Below are positions 57,516 to 64,000 of a DNA stretch of 64,000 bases, in pieces. How positions within the stretch are numbered: position 1 is the first letter of the stretch; every line of letters begins with the position of its first letter. Under the pieces are notes generated by a model. That model had not been told where the DNA came from and ran no database searches. It saw nothing but the letters and a program-made list of their open reading frames with translations. Both the position numbers and the translations under genes were made by a program. The stretch is from the NCBI GenBank assembly GCA_002479075.1, contig DLLG01000001.1, positions 62,001 through 126,000 on the forward strand, written 5' to 3'. This DNA comes from Clostridiales bacterium UBA7568 (GTDB taxonomy: Bacteria > Bacillota > Clostridia > Oscillospirales > CAG-272).

Positions 57516-58346
57516 TTGGAAAAGCTGACACTCGAAAACACGGTTTCCGCAAGCCTTATGCTTTCGGAAAGAAAAACTTACCGCCATAACGAAACGGTCA
57601 TTGCGACAAAATTGCCGTTTGAGCTTTTTCTCTGCGTTGAGGACGGGAGTCTTCTTATCGACGCGGACGACAGGCAGTTTGTCGTTTCTGGAGCGGAAGC
57701 GGCAGTTATCCCGTGTGATACGGAATACACGCTTGACGTCTCCGAGGGAACGACGGTCGTCTTTGCGGCAATAAGCCTCTCCGTATATTCAAATCTCCGC
57801 GTCTTTTCACTCTTTGACCTGGAGCTCCGCCTTACAGGGGATAAGGGCGCAGAGGTTACATCGATTTGCAAAGAGCTTTGCTCGCTTTTTGCGGACAGAG
57901 AATTTACCAATTCAAGACTCGAAAACGCCGTAAAGATCAAAAATGGGGTATATTCTCTTGCGAAAATTGCGCTTGACGGAGCGATACCGAGATCGGGCGG
58001 AAGCGACATAATGGAAAGGCACGAAAAGCTTGCAGAGGTTCTTCGTTACATACACGAAAACATAAAAAGAAACATTGCGCAGAGCGAGCTTTCCGATCTT
58101 CTCGATATGACACCGGACTCGTTTTACCGTATGTTCAAAAGACTTCTCGGCTATGCCCCGAAGGACTTCATTATATCGGAAAAGCTGAGAATCGCAAGGG
58201 AAATGCTTGCTCTCGGCGAGCTTCCGATCGGCGAAATATCAAAAATGCTCGGCTATGACAATCAGCTTTATTTCTCCGCGCTTTTCCGCAAGAAATACGG
58301 CGTCTGTCCGACGGAATACAGAAAGGCAACAGAAAGAATAATATGA
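57516..58346 (+). CDS. AraC family transcriptional regulator
   Basis: A 276-residue regulator: N-terminal cupin-like ligand domain (residues 10-130) and two AraC helix-turn-helices, LSDLLDMTPDSFYRMFKRLLGYAPKDF and IGEISKMLGYDNQLYFSALFRKKYGVCPTEYR. The TTG at 57516 is preferred because GGAGG lies 7 bp before it; an ATG at 57510 is too close. Its stop overlaps the HAD gene, and a glycerol-3-phosphate dehydrogenase set follows, so it probably responds to a polyol or sugar phosphate. Confidence 0.88.
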   Translation: MEKLTLENTVSASLMLSERKTYRHNETVIATKLPFELFLCVEDGSLLIDADDRQFVVSGAEAAVIPCDTEYTLDVSEGTTVVFAAISLSVYSNLRVFSLFDLELRLTGDKGAEVTSICKELCSLFADREFTNSRLENAVKIKNGVYSLAKIALDGAIPRSGGSDIMERHEKLAEVLRYIHENIKRNIAQSELSDLLDMTPDSFYRMFKRLLGYAPKDFIISEKLRIAREMLALGELPIGEISKMLGYDNQLYFSALFRKKYGVCPTEYRKATERII

Positions 58347-59170
58347 TAATCAAAGGCGATACCAAAACACTCGCAGATATTCGTCTCTTCCTGTTTGATA
58401 TGGACGGGACGATATACCTCGGTGACAATCTTTTTCCGTTTACAAAGGAAATGCTCTCTGCGATACGCAGTCAGGGGAAAACATACCTTTTTATGACCAA
58501 CAACTCGTCCAAAAGCGTTTCGGCATATGTCAAAAAGCTCGGAAAGCTCGGCATTGGCGCAAGCGAAGGCGACTTTATAACGTCATCGCAGGCGACAGCC
58601 CTTTATCTGAATGCAAATCTCCCCGGAAAGCGACTGTACGTCGCCGGAACGGAGTCGTTCAAAAAAGAACTGCGTGAAGCGGGCGTCTGCGTTTGCGAGA
58701 ACTACTCGGACGATATCGAAGGCGTTGTTATGGGCTATGACACAGAGCTTACATACAAAAAGCTGGACGATGTTTCAAGACTTCTGACAGAGAAGGACAT
58801 TCCGTTCATTGCGGCGAACTCGGATCTCGTCTGTCCGACGGAATACGGCTATGTTCCCGATTGCGGCTCCGTTTGCGGTATGCTTTTCAATGCGACGGGC
58901 AAAAAGCCGTATTATATCGGCAAGCCGCGCCCCGAAATGCCGCTTCTGGCAATCGAATGGATGAGGAAAAAAGACCCTTTGATCTGCAAGGAAAACACGC
59001 TTGTCATCGGAGACAGAATGTATACGGACATTGCCTGCGGGATAAATGCGGGAGTTAAAACGATGCTTGTTCTGAGCGGAGAAACAACCGAAAAGCAGGC
59101 AAGGGAAACGGAATATAACATTGATTATATCGTTGGGGACGCAAGTTGCATTCTCGACGTATTGAAATAA
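58343..59170 (+). CDS. HAD-IIA phosphatase (NagD/AraL-like)
   Basis: A 275-residue HAD hydrolase: motif I LFDMDGTIYLGD (catalytic Asp), motif II FMTNNSSKS, a type IIA cap inserted between (residues 75-195, IGKPRPEM at its end), motif III Lys in GKP and motif IV IGDRMYTDIACG. NagD/AraL-type enzymes remove phosphate from small sugar or glycerol phosphates; because the next three genes oxidise glycerol 3-phosphate, a glycerol-3-phosphatase role is plausible. ATGA overlap with the araC-type gene. Confidence 0.88.
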   Translation: MIIKGDTKTLADIRLFLFDMDGTIYLGDNLFPFTKEMLSAIRSQGKTYLFMTNNSSKSVSAYVKKLGKLGIGASEGDFITSSQATALYLNANLPGKRLYVAGTESFKKELREAGVCVCENYSDDIEGVVMGYDTELTYKKLDDVSRLLTEKDIPFIAANSDLVCPTEYGYVPDCGSVCGMLFNATGKKPYYIGKPRPEMPLLAIEWMRKKDPLICKENTLVIGDRMYTDIACGINAGVKTMLVLSGETTEKQARETEYNIDYIVGDASCILDVLK

Positions 59171-59191
59171 AGATTTGGAGATAAAAAGAAA

Positions 59192-60625
59192 ATGATTTAC
59201 GATGTTGCGATTATCGGAGCGGGAGTGACCGGCGGTCTTACGGCGGCGGCTCTCGCAAAGTACAAGCTCGGCGTATGCATTGTCGAAGCGGGGGCTGACG
59301 TTGCTCTCGGCGCGACAAAGGCAAACAGCGCGATAGTTCACGGCGGGTATGACCCCGTTCCGGGAACGCTGAAGGCGGAGCTGAATGTAAAGGGCGCGGC
59401 TATGATGGCGGACCTCTGCCGCAGGCTCGATGTCCATTACAAAAACAACGGTTCAATGGTCGTTGCCTTTGACGATGAACAACTCGAGCACGTCAAAATG
59501 CTCTGCGAAAGAGGAAAGACAAACGGCGTGCCGGGACTTTCCGTTATAACCGGTGACGAGGCAAGAAGCCTTGAGCCCGCGCTTTCGAAGAACATAGTCG
59601 GCGCGCTGCTTTGCACGTCATCCGGCATAGTTTGCCCCTACGATCTTACGATTGCAGCCGTCGGCAACGCTATGGATAACGGAACCGATCTCGTTTGCAA
59701 TTTCAAGGTTGCATCGATATCCGATGACGGGAAAGTTTACACTCTCACCTCCGAAGGCGGAGACGAGATAAAGGCAAAATATATCGTCAACGCTGCCGGG
59801 CTCGGCTCTGACGAGGTTGCCCGTCTCTACGGAGACGACTATCATCTCGTCGCAAAGAAGGGTGAATATATGCTTCTCGATAAATCCGAGGGCGGACTTG
59901 TTTCAAGAACGATCTTCCAAACGCCGACAAAAGCGGGCAAGGGCATACTTGTCACGCCTACGGTTGACGGAAATCTTCTCGTCGGACCGACATCTGAAAA
60001 GACTGAGAAGGACGACAAGACAACGACGATCGAAGGCCTTGACACAATAAAGGAAAAGGCGTCTCTCTCTGCCGACGGCATAAATTACAGAGCCGTTATA
60101 ACGTCGTTTGCGGGGCTTCGCTCCGCCTGCGAGGAAAGCGAGGACTTTATCCTCGAAGTTTCCGCTCATTCTCCCAGAGCCGTGAACGCTGTCGGAATTG
60201 ACTCTCCGGGCCTTTCGTCATCGCCCGCAATAGCGGAATATATCGTAAACCTGCTCGCCGGCGCCGGACTTACGCTTGAAGAAAAACCAGAGCATATCGA
60301 CACACGCGTTTCCTGCAAGCATTTCCGCACACTTTCCGCAGAGGAGAAAAACGAAATGATAAAGAAAGACCCGTCATACGGAAGAGTCATCTGTCGTTGC
60401 GAAACGGTCACCGAGGGCGAGATACTCGCCGCTATAAGACAGAACCCGAAGGCGACGACGACCGACGGTATCAAGCGCAGAACAAGAGCCGGAATGGGAC
60501 GTTGCCAGGCGGGCTTCTGCACACCGTTTGTGACGGAGCTCATCGCAAAGGAGCTCGGAATTGCCGAAAATCAGGTAACAAAAACGGGCGGCGGCTCAAG
60601 ACTTTTGCTTGGGAACAGGAAATAA
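59192..60625 (+). CDS. GlpA-type FAD oxidoreductase with BFD [2Fe-2S] domain
   Basis: A 477-residue enzyme. FAD site VAIIGAGVTGGLTAAAL, then SAIVHGGYDPVPGTLKAELNVKG, typical of GlpA/GlpO glycerol-3-phosphate dehydrogenases. The C-terminal 60 residues hold a bacterioferritin-associated-ferredoxin (BFD-like) domain, CRCETVTEGEI and GRCQAGFC, four Cys for a [2Fe-2S] cluster. With the two following genes it matches the three-gene set seen in Thermotoga and many Clostridia (GlpA-like, second FAD protein, DUF1667) that oxidises glycerol 3-phosphate to dihydroxyacetone phosphate. Cytosolic face of the membrane. Confidence 0.9.
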   Translation: MIYDVAIIGAGVTGGLTAAALAKYKLGVCIVEAGADVALGATKANSAIVHGGYDPVPGTLKAELNVKGAAMMADLCRRLDVHYKNNGSMVVAFDDEQLEHVKMLCERGKTNGVPGLSVITGDEARSLEPALSKNIVGALLCTSSGIVCPYDLTIAAVGNAMDNGTDLVCNFKVASISDDGKVYTLTSEGGDEIKAKYIVNAAGLGSDEVARLYGDDYHLVAKKGEYMLLDKSEGGLVSRTIFQTPTKAGKGILVTPTVDGNLLVGPTSEKTEKDDKTTTIEGLDTIKEKASLSADGINYRAVITSFAGLRSACEESEDFILEVSAHSPRAVNAVGIDSPGLSSSPAIAEYIVNLLAGAGLTLEEKPEHIDTRVSCKHFRTLSAEEKNEMIKKDPSYGRVICRCETVTEGEILAAIRQNPKATTTDGIKRRTRAGMGRCQAGFCTPFVTELIAKELGIAENQVTKTGGGSRLLLGNRK

Positions 60626-60643
60626 GGCGGAGGAAGAACAATT

Positions 60644-61915
60644 ATGAAAAAATGTGATATTGCCATCATAGGCGGAGGCCCCGCGGGAATGGCGGCTGCC
60701 GTTTCCGCTTATGACAGCGGCGTAAAGGATATACTTATAATCGAACGTGACGAAGGGCTCGGCGGCATTCTCCGCCAGTGTATTCACAACGGCTTCGGAC
60801 TTCATCGTTTCGGCGAGGAGCTGACAGGACCCGAATACGCGGACAGATATAAGAAAATGGTTATCGAAAGGGAAATCCCTTATATCGTAAAGACTATGGT
60901 GCTCGGAATCGAGCAGGGCGAAGGTGGCAGACACATCGTCACGGCTATGAACAGCGAGGACGGAGTGTTTACTGTTGACGCAGGTGCTGTTGTGCTTGCG
61001 ATGGGCTGTCGCGAAAGAAGCCGCGGACAGCTCAATATCCCCGGTGAACGTCCCGCAGGCGTATATACGGCGGGTACTGCGCAGAGATTTATCAACATAA
61101 AGGGCGAAATGCCCGGAAAGAACGTTGTCATTCTCGGCTCCGGAGACATCGGTCTCATTATGGCGAGAAGAATGACGCTGGAAGGAGCAAATGTCAAGCT
61201 CGTATGCGAGCTTATGCCTTATTCCGGCGGACTTAACAGAAACATCGTTCAGTGCCTGAACGACTTCGGAATTCCGCTCAAACTCAGCCACACGGTATCC
61301 AAGATACACGGAAAAGAGAGAGTTGAAGGTGTTACGGTTTCCGAGGTTGACGAGCATCTGCGCGTCATTCCCGAAAAGAGCGAGTATATCGAATGCGATA
61401 CGCTTCTCCTTTCCTGCGGACTTCTTCCCGAGAACGAGCTCACAAAGGGTGCCGGCATAAAGCTGGACAGAGTTACGGGCGGTGCGACGGTCAACCAGAA
61501 CAGAAGAACCGAGCAGACAGGCGTTTATTCCTGCGGCAACGTTCTCCACGTTCACGACCTCGTTGACTACGTTTCCGAGGAAGCGGAGCTTGCCGGAAAG
61601 AGCGCGGCGGAATTCGTCAAAGCAGGCTGCAAAGAGCCCGAATATGTCCGCTCGCTTTCCGTTATCGCAACGGGCGGCGTCAGATACACGGTTCCGCAGA
61701 GAATCGATGTTGCGGAGGATCCGGATGATATCAAAATCTATTTCAGAGTCGGCGCGGTTATGGAAAATGTCAAGGTTCGTGTTTCCTGCGGAGAGAAGGA
61801 ACTTCTTCTCCAGAAAAAACGCAAGGTTGCGCCCGGTGAGATGGAGTTCGTCCGCATAAAGGGCGAACAGCTCAAAGAATGTGACGGCGATATCACCGTT
61901 GAAATAGTAAAGTGA
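60644..61915 (+). CDS. FAD/NAD-binding oxidoreductase partner of the GlpA-like enzyme
   Basis: A 423-residue pyridine-nucleotide-disulfide-type protein with FAD site IAIIGGGPAGMAAAVSAYDSG and NAD site NVVILGSGDIGLIMARRM, then SCGLLPENELTKGAG and YSCGNVLHVHDLVDYVSEEA, the usual end. LRQCIHNGFGLHRFGEELTGPEYADRY is typical of the GlpA partner. It probably passes electrons from the dehydrogenase to NAD. Located 18 bp after that gene and 10 bp before the DUF1667 gene. Confidence 0.9.
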   Translation: MKKCDIAIIGGGPAGMAAAVSAYDSGVKDILIIERDEGLGGILRQCIHNGFGLHRFGEELTGPEYADRYKKMVIEREIPYIVKTMVLGIEQGEGGRHIVTAMNSEDGVFTVDAGAVVLAMGCRERSRGQLNIPGERPAGVYTAGTAQRFINIKGEMPGKNVVILGSGDIGLIMARRMTLEGANVKLVCELMPYSGGLNRNIVQCLNDFGIPLKLSHTVSKIHGKERVEGVTVSEVDEHLRVIPEKSEYIECDTLLLSCGLLPENELTKGAGIKLDRVTGGATVNQNRRTEQTGVYSCGNVLHVHDLVDYVSEEAELAGKSAAEFVKAGCKEPEYVRSLSVIATGGVRYTVPQRIDVAEDPDDIKIYFRVGAVMENVKVRVSCGEKELLLQKKRKVAPGEMEFVRIKGEQLKECDGDITVEIVK

Positions 61916-61925
61916 GGTTGGAGCT

Positions 61926-62288
61926 ATGAATATCGGTGAAAAGAAAGAAATGATATGTATAAACTGCCCGATCGGCTGTACCGTAACGGCCGAAAAGACG
62001 GCAGACGGCTTTATCGTGACGGGAAACACCTGCCCGAGAGGCGAAAAGTATGCAATAGCGGAGCTCACCCATCCGACAAGAACACTCACAACGACTGTAA
62101 AGGTCGCAAACAGAGAAGGTGTTTATCTGCCCGTAAAGACGAGTGCACCGATCTCAAAGGAGAAGCTTTTTGAGGCGATGAAAGCGCTTTCGAAGGTTAC
62201 TGTCAACGCCCCGATTGAACAGGGAGATGTCGTTTTTTCCTCGATATGCGGAGAAAGCGACATAATAGCAACGGGTTCCGTAAAATAA
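61926..62288 (+). CDS. DUF1667 protein
   Basis: A 120-residue protein with a Cys-rich start ICINCPIGCTVTAE and TCPRGEKYAIAELTHPTRTLTTTVKV, the family pattern, with four Cys that may bind an Fe-S cluster or zinc. DUF1667 genes lie almost always behind the FAD oxidoreductase of this set and may join the electron chain or regulate it. Third gene of the glycerol-3-phosphate operon; no obvious terminator follows. Confidence 0.88.
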   Translation: MNIGEKKEMICINCPIGCTVTAEKTADGFIVTGNTCPRGEKYAIAELTHPTRTLTTTVKVANREGVYLPVKTSAPISKEKLFEAMKALSKVTVNAPIEQGDVVFSSICGESDIIATGSVK

Positions 62289-62326
62289 TTTAACAAAAAA
62301 CACTTTTATTTTCGGATCATCTGTGT

Positions 62327-62332
62327 TATAAT
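62327..62332 (+). promoter_or_regulatory. Extended -10 promoter for the 62417 lipoprotein
   Basis: TGTTATAAT with a poor -35, 85 bp before the ATG. The leader carries a small stem GCGGCT-CAAA-AGCCGT. Confidence 0.5.
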
Positions 62333-62416
62333 GAGCAAAAGACATTGCGAACGTATGATACTGCGGCTCAAAAGCCGTCTGGAAAATAATCGATTTTTGT
62401 ACGGAGGAAGCAAACA

Positions 62417-62944
62417 ATGAAAAAGAAAATAGCAGTTCTCTTGGTAATCGCCTGCGCTGTCTCGGTTTTGTTTTGCGCTTGCGGGAAAGACCCCGTGACA
62501 ACGGAGCCGTCTGCAACAACGACGACCGCAACAACAACGATTCAGTGGGAAGTGCTTCAGAAAAACGAGATCTATGAAAAGCTGAAAATAGTAATGGAAG
62601 TCAATAAAAACGTTGTGGAAAATCCCGTTTATTCCGTTATAGACGGAAAAATCGGTCAGATCGAGTTTACCTGCAACGGAAACAAATTCGTTTTCAGAGG
62701 TGCAAAGGATATTGATTTTTCATATGTTCACGGCGTTGAAAAAGATATAGACCATAATGCGGTCAGATCGTTTGACGACGGCGAAGAAAAGTTTTATTAC
62801 TTTACTTTCACAGACGGCTCAAGAATGGTCGGCTGGGAGAGATACAAGGGAGAGGACTACGCAATCAGTTGCACACTGTATACCGAAGCAAATCTTACGG
62901 ACGATGAGATACAGAATGTCATAACCACCGCATTGAAGAAATAA
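62417..62944 (+). CDS. Hypothetical lipoprotein
   Basis: A 175-residue lipoprotein with signal peptide KIAVLLVIACAVSVLFCACG (lipobox FCAC) and a Thr-rich linker (TTEPSATTTTATTT). The mature domain has alternating strands (YSVIDGKIGQIEFTCNGNKF, KFYYFTFTDGSRMVGWERY, ISCTLYTEANLTDDE) and is not recognised. ACGGAGGAAG ribosome site. It is followed 47 bp later by a secreted protein with a GGAGG site, and both may be transcribed together. Confidence 0.8.
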   Translation: MKKKIAVLLVIACAVSVLFCACGKDPVTTEPSATTTTATTTIQWEVLQKNEIYEKLKIVMEVNKNVVENPVYSVIDGKIGQIEFTCNGNKFVFRGAKDIDFSYVHGVEKDIDHNAVRSFDDGEEKFYYFTFTDGSRMVGWERYKGEDYAISCTLYTEANLTDDEIQNVITTALKK

Positions 62945-62991
62945 AGCAAAATACTGTTTTCAAACGAGTAAAACAAAACGGAGGAATGAAT

Positions 62992-64000
62992 ATGAAAAAG
63001 ATAATTGCAATGATTATCGCATTAACATTTGTCTGTCTTTCCGCTTTTACGCTCTGCGCGTTTGCGGACGGAACGACGAGTCCCGCATACAAAATGACTC
63101 TTACGGGACCGAGCATTATGGTTGTTGACGAATGGGAAGAGTTTACCGTCAAGGTTGACAATATTGCAACGGCGACAAGCGGACTCAAGAGCCTCAAAAT
63201 AGTTCTTACATATTCCGACAGCGACTTTGTCAACGACAGTACTCTTGAATGGTCGATGCCCGCGCAGTCCTGGAGACAGAAGGGCGGATTCAGTTCCGAC
63301 AACGGCATAACAACAATAACGCTTGAGCCGTTCGGTTCTACGACAGGCTCGGACGCTATAACATCGGGAGAAATAACCATAAAATTCAGCCTTAAACTCA
63401 AAGGCAGCGCATCGGCTTCTCCCGCAATAAACATAATCACTCTCTCCGGTACGGCTGTTACAGCTTCATACGGCGAGGTAAAGGGTGAAAGCACAAACGG
63501 TGTTGGAATTACAGTCAAGCGCGCTCTCAACAGAGCTGCGACGCCCGGCGCTCCCGTATTGCAAAGCAAAGACACAGCTACCGGGTCTGTAACTCTTGAG
63601 CGCGGCGAAAATTCGACAGGAAATCTCGAATTCTCCTGGGACCGCGTAAACTGGCGCTCGACAAAGGTCTTTACAGGTCTTGACAAGAACGGCAAATATA
63701 ATTTCTATGCACGTGTTGCAGCCGATGGAGATACAGCGGCAAGTCTGCCGAGCGAACCCCTTACAGTTATATTCGGCGCAGGAAACGTAGACTACACAAC
63801 GGGCAAGACGGATAGCGGCAGCGGTTCGACAGATCCGTCAACCGAATACGAACCCGAAATTATTTCGATAACAGAGAGCAGAATAATTGTCAAAGCTGTC
63901 ACAGGCTATGAATATTCTCTTGACGCAAACGCATCGACCTGGAGCACCTCCGGCGTATTCACAAACCTTACGCCGTCGACTGTATATAACCTGTTCTGGA
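62992..64000 (+). CDS. Secreted protein with Ig-like/cohesin-like domain and surface repeats (partial)
   Basis: The frame opens at ATG 62992 with GGAGG 7 bp upstream and runs off the right edge (336 codons so far). Signal peptide KKIIAMIIALTFVCLSAFTLCAFA, then a beta-sandwich domain (about residues 35-165: FTVKVDNIATATSGLKSLKI, LTYSDSDF) resembling cohesin or related Ig-like folds, then a Pro-rich joint and repeats of the form VTG(Y)EYSLDAN...W..SGVFTNLTP.T.Y, common in clostridial surface proteins. A Gly/Ser linker (TDSGSGSTDPSTEYEPE) lies between repeats. Target unknown. Confidence 0.82.
   Translation, partial: MKKIIAMIIALTFVCLSAFTLCAFADGTTSPAYKMTLTGPSIMVVDEWEEFTVKVDNIATATSGLKSLKIVLTYSDSDFVNDSTLEWSMPAQSWRQKGGFSSDNGITTITLEPFGSTTGSDAITSGEITIKFSLKLKGSASASPAINIITLSGTAVTASYGEVKGESTNGVGITVKRALNRAATPGAPVLQSKDTATGSVTLERGENSTGNLEFSWDRVNWRSTKVFTGLDKNGKYNFYARVAADGDTAASLPSEPLTVIFGAGNVDYTTGKTDSGSGSTDPSTEYEPEIISITESRIIVKAVTGYEYSLDANASTWSTSGVFTNLTPSTVYNLFW

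Noticed and set aside
1..64000. CRISPR arrays, insertion sequences, prophage or integrative element
   Set aside because: No regularly spaced repeats, transposase, integrase or phage structural genes were seen; the only tandem repeat is the 103-bp set at 26.8 kb.

Overview
The window reads as a stretch of chromosome from an uncultured anaerobic, spore-forming-lineage Bacillota bacterium, most likely class Clostridia (Oscillospirales or Christensenellales type). The reasons are a forespore sigma factor SigG, formate-tetrahydrofolate ligase, CarD, DUF951 and DUF1893 proteins, ECF-type vitamin transporter subunits, [4Fe-4S] aldo/keto reductases, lipoproteins with Thr-rich linkers, near-consensus sigma-A promoters and GGAGG ribosome binding sites. 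No phage, insertion sequence, CRISPR array or integrase was seen. Lineage is inference from gene content.

Layout. 1-3.3 kb: anti-sigma/ECF sigma pair, then a DUF4886 SGNH-like protein and a MATE pump. 3.4-5.7 kb: CarD, peptidase T, two tRNA-Ser genes. 5.9-7.0 kb: an unrecognised protein and a zinc-ribbon membrane protein. 7.1-11.4 kb: a thiol-stress type operon (MerR with Cys52, flavin reductase, two ferredoxin-fused aldo/keto reductases, ECF S component, DUF1893) behind a MerR-type 19-bp-spacer promoter. 11.4-18 kb: TagA-like glycosyltransferase, metallo-hydrolase, GltX, GlnS, acyl-CoA ligase. 18-23.3 kb: membrane-anchored XRE regulator, a lipoprotein behind a leader-peptide attenuator, MetNIQ behind a Met-codon-rich leader peptide, YfcE phosphodiesterase. 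23.5-26.8 kb: a YdjI/YdjG/YdjH-like membrane-stress set. 26.8-33 kb: tandem repeats, monoacylglycerol lipase plus glycerol kinase, 2-hydroxyacid dehydrogenase, Fhs, and a divergent RHH regulator / zinc-ribbon pair. 33-41 kb: MsmK/UgpC ATPase, RsuA, SigG, TtcA, Pgi, ComEC. 41-49 kb: a 2462-residue cyclic beta-1,2-glucan synthase-like protein. 49-53.6 kb: a P-loop protein behind a predicted RNA pseudoknot, a triplicated lipoprotein, SDR, GNAT, tRNA-Thr. 53.6-62.3 kb: PolA, DUF4358 lipoprotein, FolT-like ECF S component, and an AraC / HAD phosphatase / glycerol-3-phosphate dehydrogenase operon. 62.4-64 kb: a lipoprotein and the start of a repeat-containing secreted protein.

The most interesting signals are regulatory RNAs: (i) a promoter, 33-codon Met-rich leader peptide, competing stem and intrinsic terminator ahead of metQ, the layout of a ribosome-mediated methionine attenuator; (ii) two interlocked perfect 8-bp stems forming an H-type pseudoknot between promoter and start of the P-loop gene at 49203; (iii) a duplicated promoter, 30-codon leader ORF and a terminator touching its stop codon ahead of a lipoprotein at 19292. 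Genes for lipid glycerol use occur at both ends (lipase and GlpK at 27-29.6 kb, GlpA-type set at 58-62 kb), suggesting a shared glycerol pathway.
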